Positions 11,583-22,526 of a stretch of 64,000 nucleotides of DNA are shown in pieces; the first letter of the stretch is position 1, and each line of letters starts with the position of its first letter. The notes below the pieces were generated by a model. That model was given only the letters and a program-made list of their open reading frames with translations. It did not search any database and was not told the origin of the DNA. Made by a program: the position numbers and the translations under genes. The DNA is taken from contig OX104115.1 of NCBI GenBank assembly GCA_944474755.1, forward strand, positions 31,976,043-32,040,042, read 5' to 3'. Source of the stretch: Limnoperna fortunei (Eukaryota > Mollusca > Bivalvia > Mytilida > Modiolidae).

Positions 11583-12039
11583 GTATTTTTGTAGATCTTA
11601 GTAATGCAATTAGCTGTTACTATCTATGTTGTTGAATAATTATTGTTCTGTTATTATACTACATGTATAATAAAAACCATGTTCATTAGATCTTCATATA
11701 AACTTATGTACAGCTGAACCCGTATCAGTGTTGCTTAGAGGTTAAATTAATACATCCACTTATTGCAATGCTACAGAATTATATTTTGCCTCCAGGTTGA
11801 TCCCATTTTCACCCATTCCATTGTTTCCCAGATAGGAAAGAAAATTAATGGCCCATAATAGCAGCTTGAAGTTACTAAGTATAAACTAGCATTCTTGTAG
11901 GTTTTTAGTTTTAATATTAACAACTTTTAAAAAGGATGAAATTAATGTAATACGGAAATTACCATGAAGTATGTTTATCAGTTACGATAAACAGCCTCGA
12001 ACTAGTCTTTGCGTCATTAGACCTAACAAGCACATTTGA

Positions 12040-12049
12040 ATAACTGAAG
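12040..12049 (+). other. Candidate 5' UTR exon end of the GPCR gene
   Basis: 'ctgaag' followed by the strong donor 'gtaagac' at 12050 could pair with the acceptor ending at 12360 ('ctaaatttcag') to remove a 311-bp intron just ahead of the GPCR start. The 5' limit of this exon is unknown. Confidence 0.4.
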
Positions 12050-12382
12050 GTAAGACATTTTATAATATTATTGATAGTATTATTTTATTGTTAAAGAATG
12101 TCATTGTTCGAGACATTAAATACGAGTAAATGGTTTAAATAAAGAGGAATTCGCATATAAATTATTATAAATTATTATTGATTTATTTAACTTATAATAA
12201 TTATCAAATACTTACTGAAATTTGAATTTTGATAAAATTTTATAGAATGCTAGTTGATTAGAGTAAATCTGATAAAGGGAAATTTACTTGTCGCTTTTCG
12301 AGTAAAATGATAATGGTCAATTTTAAACATAATAAACTTTTTTTTGTTACTAAATTTCAGAACAACAGCCTGCAACTCAAGA

Positions 12383-13432
12383 ATGAATATTTCAAATAAT
12401 ACAGATATTCCAAGTTTAGATGAAATTGAGAAGGAATATTTTCGTGAAAAGGGTATTCCTGGTGTCGTATTTTTGTGTATACTTATATGTGTTGGTACTA
12501 TAGGAAACATTCATATATTACTAGTTTATAAAGTATCGCAACAAATGAAAAAACGGGCTGAAAGAGTGTTCATTCTTTGGCTTTCTGCTATTGATTTGAT
12601 TGCTTGCGTAGCTTGTATGCCATTTGAGATTGTGGATATCTGGTTTACATATACATTTAGTTCATCAGAAGCTTGCACATTTTTCCGGTTTTTAAGCCAT
12701 GACGTTTCGTTATCTTCAAATGCTTTTTTAGCAGCCATAGCTATCCAAAGATACAGAATGATGAACATTCCAGGACACACTGCACGACCAAATATTAGTT
12801 TAAACAAAATTTCCTTAATAATATTTGGAATATGTACAGCAATATCAGTACCTACATTATTTTTTTATGGTGTAGATAGAAAAAGAACGAATTTTGTAGA
12901 ACTAATTGGTACAGATTGTGTTGCTTTGTCGAAGTATCAAAGCATGGCATAATACGCTGCATATGGAGTTGTGGTGATTTTAGTTGGGTTTTCTTTTTTA
13001 ATAATATGTTCAGTTTGCTACATGTACGGAAAATTGCTCTATGTTATGCATACAAAACAGAAAACGAAAACGCAGAAAGAGTCGTCAGTTCTATTCTCAA
13101 CAAATGCAGAAGACCTTTCCGAGATCAGAGTCGATTCCAAATCAAATACGAACAAAGCACAGACAGAAAAATTGGGCAAACGCAAGGGGTACGAAAAGGG
13201 CCGACAACTCACGATTGGTTTGATTACAGCAACGGCAATTTCTTTCACTGGATTTTTAATATTTGTGTTATTTAATGTGGTTGGTAACGCTTACCCTGCT
13301 TTATCGAGTCCTGCAGACAATATAATTGCTCGGGCTTTCTTCATTAACTATGCAGCTAATTCAGTCGTCTTCTTCTCTTTAGATGGCATTTTCCGAGAAG
13401 GATGTTTAAGGTTATACAAAAAACGAACTTAA
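12383..13432 (+). pseudogene. Rhodopsin-like GPCR with one in-frame stop
   Basis: A class A seven-helix receptor in a single exon. The start chosen is the first ATG (12383) after the acceptor at 12360; it gives an N-terminus with two N-glycosylation sequons (N2, N5). TM1 carries G-N (Asn42, N1.50), TM2 'LSAIDL' (Asp71, D2.50), TM3 starts at Cys98 and ends in 'IQRY' (residues 121-124) in place of E/DRY. Extracellular loop 2 has the partner Cys ('GTDCVAL'). Codon 190 is TAA (12950-12952), after which the same frame continues for 159 codons through TM5 ('VVVILVGFSFLIICSVCY'), a basic intracellular loop 3, TM6 and TM7, where NPxxY reads 'NSVVF'. Final stop 13430-13432. The ligand is unknown; the motif changes suggest a lineage-specific orphan receptor. 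Either a very recent pseudogene, a stop polymorphism or a base error explains the TAA, since no other damage is seen. Confidence 0.8.
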
Positions 13433-13604
13433 GGAAAGAAGACAACAAAACCTGATTGATTTGTTTTGTTTACTTTAGATTAGTTGACAAAATGACAAGA
13501 TTCAAATAACAAAATATACAAAAGTGGTATATTTGTGTTGCATTTGTTTTAATGAAATTTATATTATCTTTTATATTGAAAGTTAAGAATTGAACCTGTT
13601 TAGA

Positions 13605-13815
13605 ACCTGTCTTGGTTGCCAAGGAATGGCAGTTTTTCGAATGGGAGGATTCTCAGTGCATTGAGCTGGCCAGTATCTTCACAGTTTGCGGATAGGGGAG
13701 GACATCTCGTTGGGGTGAAGGATGTCAGGTCACTCTACGATTTTTTGTGTAAATTTGTTCCCGACCTCATGATACCTGAAATATTGCTCGCTACACGTTA
13801 AGACGTTAAGCACAC
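13605..13815 (+). repeat. SINE family 1 copy, internally deleted
   Basis: Head block 'gcggataggggag' with 'cgttgggg' and the end block 'ctgaaatattgctcgct' are joined without most of the body. An ATCA-like tail follows. Confidence 0.6.
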
Positions 13816-13837
13816 ATTTAATCAACCAATCAACCTA

Positions 13838-13945
13838 CCGATCGTGAGGGTTTTCTCCGAATGCTTCCGCTTCCTCCTAAAATAAAAACGACTCATTGAC
13901 ATAGCTGAAAGACTAAAGTTAAATAGCACTCTCAAGTGTTATTAA
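13838..13945 (+). repeat. Degenerate SINE family 2 copy
   Basis: 'gggttttctccgaatgc', 'cttcctcc', 'aataaaaacga' and 'catagctgaaag' occur in family order directly after the family 1 copy. Confidence 0.5.
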
Positions 13946-15696
13946 AAAACGGCACGCGCTCATTCTAACCATTTAAATCATACAATTCACAACTACAGAG
14001 TCAGAATGTATGTCTATGGAACATGTTTTACCAAAACATTTAATATTATGAAGAGCACATATTAGAAAGTGACAAACCTTTTTTGTTAGATTTATTCGTC
14101 ACTTTTTTGTAATCAATATAAATCGATGTTGTTTATTAGAAAACTTGGGTGGATAGAGACTGAATAATCATTAATATAAATATTTCAATAAATTATGACG
14201 AATAAAATTTCTTTATGAGACAATACTTACTAATCTGACTTGATTTCTAATTAATTTATTCCTATTTTCACATTATTTTAGTAATTGGCAATTATCATTG
14301 AAAACATGGTTAAATCATAATTTACTGTAAGTTGGAGTAATTTTTGCTATTTGGTAAATAGTTACATGTAAGTGGATTTGTTAGTTCGTTATTCGGTGGT
14401 TTCAAAATAATGCAAAGAATTGAATTAAAAATAAAATGAGAAAACACATTTCCTTGTTTGCAACAATAATTGATAGATCAAACACAACAATTACATTATT
14501 TGCTTAAGCGCGCAGTAACAATTGTATATTAACATTTGCATTTACCGTCAAAATTGTTCATTTTGTATTTTGAAATTAATTATATTTTAAATAATTCTCT
14601 ACACACCGAAAAATGTAGTTTTGTTTTTTTTTAAATTATTTCCGTCAGAATATGAGCCTAAACACCATACACATTAAATGCTTATAAAAATCAATATTGT
14701 TTAATTATTTGCCATAAAAACGACTGATAATGTAGGATTTTGTAATCTTAAACCATGTAATCCCAAGGGTAACTACCGCTGTGAAAAGGTTTCATTTATT
14801 ATGTCTCCCAATCGATTGCTTTTTTAGTTTTATTCTTCTTTTTCTTTACGTTCTGGTTTGCACAGTTTCTCTAAGATGTATTGGAACACGTTGTGCAATC
14901 CATTTCTGGAATTTTCAAAACGGCTGCCGTTTCCATATAAACAGTATCATTATATGATACATTGCATTATCTTGGAACAAATTTGTATTTGCTCTGTGTT
15001 ATGCATACAAAAGATTAAAGTGGCAATGGAGGTTTGTTTGTGTTGGCATTTAAACACAATTATTAATAGTTAACCTAATTTTTGTATCATGTTACACTGT
15101 ACATTCATTTGTTATTTTGTATCATAGATGCACATGAGTGAAAAAAATTTAGCCTATAATATTTTATATTGTTTCTTGTTTAGAAGTAACAAAATGGTAC
15201 TTCAAAAACAATATATATTACATTTCAATAACTACAAGGACATTTCATATTTCCACTTGACTGATATACCATTACCGGAATTTATAATGGATAATTATAC
15301 ATGTAGATTTGATATCAGATACATTATTGTTCTAAATAATTATTGTTGAAAACAGGAAGTTATATTTCCTTTTGAACTTTATAAAAACATTGCCATGACA
15401 TACTTTTTAACAGAAAATTGTATATTATCTAGTGTTTAATTTTTCGAGCTTAAAAGTGTTGCAGGTATACTGCTTCTTTTGTTAGCCTCAGTTAGAATAT
15501 TTTAATTGTTTGTTTATATCATAAAAAATTTCTGTAGTATAAACTTTTATTAGGTTTCTTGTACATTTTGAAGTTTAAACTCTTAATTGCGGAGATTAAT
15601 AGAACTATGAACAGGTACCTGGAAATGTCTTTTAATATTAGGGCGACAACTTTATTTTTTATTTTAAATATGCTGTTTAAAAATGTCGTGTGCATT
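13946..15696. other. AT-rich intergenic DNA
   Basis: Short open frames at 14858-15073 and 15128-15349 show no domain, no splice context and biased AT-rich composition. I do not call a gene here. Confidence 0.4.
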
Positions 15697-15870
15697 CTGA
15701 TTGATTGATTGATTGGATTTTTGCTTTACGTCCAGCGAGCAGTATTTCAGCTATATTCAGGACGGGAACAAGTTAACATACAATACATCAATTGAAAAGG
15801 GGGCGGGATGAGCCACAGGGAACACAGTTTTGACTGCCACTGGAACTTGCAGTCAGATAAAGAATAATCA
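15697..15870 (-). repeat. SINE family 1 3' half, minus orientation
   Basis: It starts (on the plus strand) with three GATT-type tail units, then the conserved 'gtccagcgagcagtattt' and 'cagctatattcagga' blocks, and then the 'gactgccactgga' body block. It lies back to back with the plus-oriented copy at 15995-16275, so the pair shows inverted termini. Confidence 0.7.
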
Positions 15871-15994
15871 ACTTATACATTTTCGTACACAACGTATACA
15901 TTTTCGAGACGCCAACCTGTTAACATATCATTAGCCCAATTTAACATGACATCAGATAACGGATTATTTACATTACTTCGCAGCATGAAATATT

Positions 15995-16275
15995 GAACGG
16001 GTCATAATACCGAAAGTCTGGCCGCTGACCGTAGCGGGTAACCTGTTTGGAGAGTGAAACGCTCCTTGCACGATAAAGACCCCTTTTGTAGACTTCGAGT
16101 AGGCTCATTGTAGCTGCTACAAAAGGCTAAATTCCCCGCCCTTACCTAAACTCCATACGTTTCCAACGGCAGTCTAAATTATGTTCCCCGTGGGAAATCC
16201 CAGCCCCCTTTTTGTTGTTCTCGTCCAGAATATAGCTGAAATACTGCTCGCTGGACGTAAAGCAAACATACAATC
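15995..16275 (+). repeat. SINE family 1 copy, plus orientation
   Basis: 'gtctggccgctgaccgtagc', 'gagagtgaaacgctccttgc', 'cgataaagaccccttttgta', 'ggctcattgtagctgctac' and the tail 'gctcgctggacgtaaagc' occur in the order seen at 58655-59010. Confidence 0.75.
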
Positions 16276-16399
16276 AAACAATTATCATATGTGCATGCAA
16301 TAAGGGTTTTTTAAAATCAAATTTAAAATTTTTTTACCTATTAATTTAGTACATCGATACGAATAAACCTGTATGGGATCGGCGAATGGGCCCGCAAAT

Positions 16400-19300
16400 T
16401 CCTAGGCCTATAGTCAGAGGTTGTCCATGGCAATTGCGAAATCTGTCCGATATTTTTCACCCTTAGAACACATTATGTTTTCTGCTGTAGATCCCAAGGG
16501 TACTAGATTCGCTCCTGTTGGCAATCCGTGTTGGATGGTGATAAGGGTTATTAACCTCCTTTCTCTCACCATGTCCTCTAAAAAACCCCATTTTATACAA
16601 AGAGGTCTAAAAAGGATTTTACGCTTAAAGACGTAATAGATTAAGACCGAAATATATTTTTTGTCAAGTAAAGATCCTAGTAAACCAATATGTCAAGTTT
16701 CGCACACCGTTATCTTTTCGCACATACGATGTGCGATGTTTCGATCCCATACAGGTAATAGATTAAGCCGAGATATATTTTTTGTCAAGCAAAGTCAAGT
16801 TTCGCACACCGTTATCGAAAAAATCTATCGAAGGTTCTGCAAACGTCAAGAAAGAATCAAAAATGAAATCTGATTGTTTCTTCATTGAATGCAATAAAAA
16901 CCTGAAGAAATAATTCATTATCAAGATGATGATGATATCAAAGAACTTACAGACGATCAAATCTGTAAGGAATTACAAGTTAAACTTCATTATGTTAAAA
17001 AGGTAAACGGATGTATTGCCCACATACAGAACGTTCATGTTAAACTGAACATCTTTCTGTAGAGCTTTAACACTCCGTAGTATATCAAGATAGGTCTGTA
17101 CAATGTTATAGTCAGCACAAACATTCCAAACCCGGTGAGTTGGTTTCAATGTAAAACGTTTGGTCAAGGCAAGGGACAGTGTAGAAGTGCACTGATGTGC
17201 TTTAGATGTGTATTAGTAGGGCATGTGGGCTTCACCTGTACAAATAATGCAAATTTGAACAAATGTGGTGAAGCCTGCATCTCCAATTTAAAAGATTGCC
17301 AACGTTAAAGCAGAGAAAAACACTGAAAAATTGAAGACCGAAAACAGCATTACTTACTCTGAGGCTCGTCCTCTGTTCAGCTCGGCGAAGAATTCCCATC
17401 GCCTGCATTGCATATGCCCGTGTGACAAACTGCGTTAATGCAAAATCTGAAACACAAACAATGACCACCTGGCATATTGGTAAAAAAGACCACGTCCCCG
17501 TTATCTAACTAATAAAAAACAACTTCTTCAAGCAGCCCCAAAAACAAAAAATACTAATTCCATAATTTCAATAAAACTCACCACCACAAAACAAATGAAT
17601 CTAGAAATATCTTATGTACTCCAAAATCTATAGGGACCCAATCCATGTCCGTAAGAGATTAGGTAGTTTGGGCAACAGTAATAATAAGACTATTTCGGCA
17701 ATCAAATTGATACATTACGGTCAGGTAGGGGATCTCACAGTCGGTCTCCCGGTGTCGATAGGCGGGATGTAACATCGCACGAGACCATGATCTCCACTTC
17801 GTCCTCCCGATAATAAATAACATTATACAATGGAATGTAGAGGTCCCAAGATTAATTATCTTAAGATTTCATTACCAAATCAAAATTTTCTTCATGTTGT
17901 AGTTTGCCTCCAAGAATATCTCATAATAAATCATAATGCATCTTTAAAACCTCTATAAACAGCTATCTTTCTCTTATAAAACATCAAATTTTACATAGCC
18001 CTGTAGATCTCAACACTGTTTTAAGGCGGTTGCTGTTATATCTTTAGAGAAAATGATTATTTATGCTCTTATATTCGTCTAAAGTATTCTTTAAATTTAA
18101 ATCAGTTGACTGAATCACCTTACTGATCACCTAATGTCCCGATATATATTACTTGAGGACTTCAACGCATACAACCCTCTATGGGTAGTAAAACAATTAC
18201 CGAAAAAGGTCGTATTATAAAAAAAACCTAATGACTCAGGCAGACTTGTACATTTTAACGATGATACCAATATATATGTACATAATGGATACGGATAATA
18301 TTCAGCATTTGATTTAACATAACATTCTCTCCTGTCCGACTTCTCATGGCGAGTTCTAAATTATATCTGACAGTTATTGTTTCCCATTATTCTAGTTATT
18401 TTACATTCTTGTAAAAAACAGAACGAGTGTCGAGATACAAATTTAACCTGGCCAATTTGTCTTTCTTAGAAGACTGTAGGGAACAACTCAATTCCGACAC
18501 TTTCGATAGCAATTCCAACCCTATTTTAATATTTAATGAATTTTTAACTTCCATTGCTGACGAGACCATTCCTACAACTTGCAAATCTAAAGCATCCTAC
18601 TAAGCAATTGTTCTTATAAATAATTCTTCTTGCTTGATGACGACCGGTAAGGCGCTTATAAAGGCCGATCATTAAATCATTAATTTTTTTCGATTTGTTC
18701 GAGAGAAAGCCCGCAGAGTAACGAAACATAAAAAATGTCTTTTCGTCTTAACTGTATTTTGAAAACTTGCCATATATTTGGAAAATGACTACCGTAGTGC
18801 ATATTCTAAACCTTGAAAACCCCATTCTGATGTGTCCAACTACCATCCAGTAGCCCTAACAAGTTGTGTCTGCCACACCATGGAAAGGATGAGAAACGAT
18901 CGCCTTGTATGTTTTCTAGAATCCAACAATCTCTTGAATGTCTTATACTGAATTTGGATTTAGACAAAGACGAAGTACACTAGATCATCTTGTATGTTTT
19001 GAAACGTACATTAGAAACAGCTTCTCCTAAAATGAACATGATATGTCTATCTCTTTTGATTTAAGAAAATTATATGATACAACATGGAAATATATAATTT
19101 TTAAACTTACATCGTTTTGATATGGCTTTGAAAAGTTGACTTTCTATCTTTATTTCAAACATTTGTATCTGAGTGAGTATTTAAAGTTACGATAAGTTAA
19201 ACAATGTCCGTTTTGAACAAGTAATGAGTGTTTCGCAAGAACGCATCCGTTCTATCACGTTATTTAGTAAAAAAATAAATAGTCTTCCTCAAGTTTTAAA

Positions 19301-20150
19301 AGATAATATCTATTGCCCTCTATATATTGACAATTTTATCATATGTCATGAAGGAAAAACATGAATATTGAACTACAGTTATGTTTAAATAGAATAGAGA
19401 AATTGGTTAGGGAGAATGAATTTCAAATTTCATCTTCCAAAAGTGTCTGTTTGCATTTTTTAGAAAAAAGAAAATGCGTCCCAACTTATATAGCAATCTT
19501 ATTAATATTGTTTAAGATAGTACTTTAATTGATTTTTTAAAGAACATTTACAAAATATATTTTAAAAAGTAATTGCCTTAAAGCACTCGATATTTTAAAG
19601 TTGTATCCAGCACTGATTGGATGCACTTATTTATATAGATCGCTGGTTCTAAATGAATTGGACTACGGTTGTTTTATAAAATGTATATGGTTCAGCTTAC
19701 AAGTGAAAAGTAAAAAATCCTTGATACTGTTCACCGTCAAGGTTGCAACTTTGTCTTGGACCTTTGAGAACCACGCCAGTAGATAGTTTGTTTGTTGAAG
19801 CAAACGAGCATTTTTGTATCAAAGATGAATAAAGCTCGCCAAGCAATATGTAACAAAATTTAAATCCTATCCTGGCAATCCTGCCTACGATTGTGTTTTT
19901 AAACCTCTCTATAGAAATCTTTTCCAAAAGCATCCAAACAAAATTCAAACTTCCTGCCAACTGATTAAACCTCATTTAGACAATAGAGGTATACATTTAA
20001 ATCAAATTTCCGCAATTGAAATTCCATATAATCCACCTTGGTCATACTCCATATCGGTATTTATTCAAGATCGAAGAAAACAAAAAGTCCCATACAAACC
20101 CTATAATTATACAATATTCACAGAATATAATATATTATATGTCACTATCC
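16400..20150 (+). mobile_element. Decayed LINE, ORF1 to post-RT, same family as 2390-5130
   Basis: Plus-strand remnant with stops and frameshifts throughout. ORF1: 'LSSKDPSKPICQVSHTVI' (about 16660-16720) and 'KSIEGSANVKKESK' (about 16820), with a roughly 120-bp internal duplication, then a gag-type CCHC knuckle region at about 17125-17290. Endonuclease: 'EDFNAYNPLWV' (about 18155). Reverse transcriptase: 'DVSNYHPVALTSCV' (about 18835), 'RSTLDHL'-like and 'ISFDL'-like blocks (to about 19080). Post-RT part: an 'FVEANEHFCIK'-like block at about 19790 and a stretch matching 'RRIKLALQYATKFK' of the other copy. The many stops show that this copy is dead and older than the one at 2390-5130. Confidence 0.8.
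17125..17290 (+). pseudogene. LINE ORF1 zinc-knuckle fragment
   Basis: Reads 'NPVSWFQCKTFGQGKGQC', then 'MCFRCVLVGHVGFTC', then 'NKCGEACISNLKDC'. The Cys and His spacing matches the tandem CCHC knuckles of gag-like LINE ORF1 proteins that bind the element RNA. One expected Cys and His are substituted, in line with decay. Confidence 0.75.
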
Positions 20151-21050
20151 AGATGACGTATAATTTGACTTTTTTTACAATGTTTTATTACCATGTATAA
20201 ATTCTTTAAATTGTTGGTAAAGAGCTTCTCTCTTCACTGCATTTGCTGCATTCTTATGACATGTAATTATCTAAAAATTGATTAATTCACAGCTAGAAGA
20301 CAAGCTAAACAATGGATACTCATTTATGGGAAGACATAGGTTTTCATCATTTAAAACTATTCTTCGAAAATAAGTAATCATTACATCAGGAAATAATATT
20401 TCCTTTTTCACTTTGAATAAAACCTTTCCTGGACATAATTTTTACCAGAAAACTGCATCTAACTAACATAAACTATTTGTTTTTTGCTTAAAAGCGTGGA
20501 TAAGCTGTTTCTCTTTCTAACACATACATTCCTGAGTTTCAATAGTTATTTATGAGGAAGAATGTTATGTAGAGGATAAAATTTTTAAAAAAATTATTCA
20601 TCTGATGCCAATCTGTATCCTAAAATTATTTTTAAAGGATTGTACAAAACACAATAGCACGCTTAGCGTACAAGTTGTAGTGACTCCCACGACTACAGTT
20701 TTTGCAATTTCGTTGACATAATACCCGTTCTTTCCATATGTTTCGCCTCGTTTGTTAACACTCTTGGCATAATGGTAATATTCTAAATGGCGGGAAGTGA
20801 CATATATTCGATTTAATCAGATATAATTTAACGAACATTTAGAGATGAACCAATGTATTGAGAATTAGAAAACGAACAATGCACTATGCAAACAAATGTC
20901 ATCATGTATTAATCTATCGGTGTTTTCATATGTTTATATCGATGATATCATACCAGACGCAATGAATGATCTATCTCTCACCTGGTATCATGGATAGCAA
21001 ATGACCCATATGAATGAGGTAAAAGTGTACGAAATCAACATACAATAACA
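20151..21050. other. Non-coding AT-rich DNA
   Basis: No domain, splice context or repeat family recognised between the decayed LINE and the next SINE copy. Confidence 0.35.
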
Positions 21051-21357
21051 ATGGGGGAAGGGGTTCAAGTCACAATACAGAACGCCTGGCCATGGACCGT
21101 AGCTGGTTACTTGCTTAGAGGGTTTCACGCTCCTTGTAATAACAAGATCCTTTTTGAAGATTTCGAAGAAGAGTAGGCTCACTGTAGCAGCTACAATAGG
21201 ATGAATTCTCTGTCTCTACTCAATACTAAATACTTTTCCGGTGGCAGTGAAATATGTGTTCCTGATAGGTCATCCCGTTTTCTTATTGATTTTTTATTAT
21301 TTACCTGTTCCGGTCCTGAAAATAGCTAAAATACTGCTCTCTAGATGTAAATTAATC
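21051..21357 (+). repeat. SINE family 1 copy
   Basis: 'gcctggccatggaccgtagc', 'gtttcacgctccttgta', 'gtaggctcactgtagcagct' and 'ggtcctgaaaatagct' occur in family order. The tail is diverged and lacks a clean simple repeat. Confidence 0.6.
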
Positions 21358-22455
21358 GTCAAATAATTAAGTGGGCTCAGTATCACATTTATGCTTAAAC
21401 GTCTAATTTAATTCTTTACCAGATAAAATATCTGACCATATTGTGAGATTAATTAACTGGAAGGTCTTTTGAGCCTATATTGCTCTTCTGGTTAATATCT
21501 TTTTAAAAATAAGCCGTTGTGTCTTTTGGGAACAAAGCTAAATTTTGTAATTATGGAGACACACAAAAATTAATTTCTTCATTGCACTCCGAAGACAACT
21601 TGTATGCTTGTGACTGTTTCTGTGGCGTTGCATTATCCCAAGTAGACGAAATCTGCGGTATCCACATTCCGATCAATATTAAATTGTGTCTGTGCATAAG
21701 AAACCAGCTTTTATTTCACAAACCTAGACAGTCTGTATACTAAAGAGGTGTACAGAATTGGGTATTGTATTATCGCCTTCATAACAGATAAAACAACAGT
21801 TTGAGTTTATATTGTTACGCTAAATGGGGATGTTGATTGTTATATAATGGCTACCTCACGCATTTGTGTTTTGAAGAGATCATACGCTTATTTGCGGCTT
21901 AATTTTATAGTGCAAGAAAAATAAGAGTAATTGCGTATAGTCATGCATGTTGCAAAACTGCGATACATGATGACTCATTGCTGTCCAACCCCTGCCCGAG
22001 CTATGAAGGAAAGTATCAATACGAATTTTATGGCTTTACCTATCGTTTATACTACTAGATAATCTATCACATCAAATTAGTTTCGGCGAGTATGTAAAAA
22101 GCTTGATCAGCATTCATTCTGTTAAACGAAGGGAAAGGAAATACATTTATTAAAGCTTTTTAATAAACAAGTTATAATAATACATTGCCAATCTAATAAT
22201 TCATTTAATTGAATAAAGTTCTTAACAATCACTTCTGTAAAGTACACAATATCGACAAATATCAAATTTCTCCAATTAAATATATTATTAAATAGAACGT
22301 ATGTTTCCATTTAGTAATAATAATAAATATTTACAATATTTACAGTGTGTTTAGTGTATTTGTTCTGTCGATTGTGTTGATCTACGTTAATTTTATAACT
22401 TAATTCAGAGAACACACACTGATCAATTTGTCGGTATAGGTAGCATCAGCTGTTA

Positions 22456-22461
22456 TTTATT
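22456..22461 (-). promoter_or_regulatory. Polyadenylation signal of the ROCO gene
   Basis: AATAAA on the minus strand about 66 bp after the ROCO stop codon. It is the nearest canonical hexamer. Confidence 0.55.
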
Positions 22462-22526
22462 CTTTAACTGATAACTGTAATAGTTACAAAATAGACACAA
22501 ATGTGAATTATTATATATTTGTGTAG

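Noticed and set aside
12526..12807. Minus-strand open frame across the GPCR
   Set aside because: It is the antisense shadow of TM2-TM4 of the receptor.
17232..17468. Minus-strand 78-codon frame
   Set aside because: It is antisense to the LINE zinc-knuckle region and shows no domain of its own.
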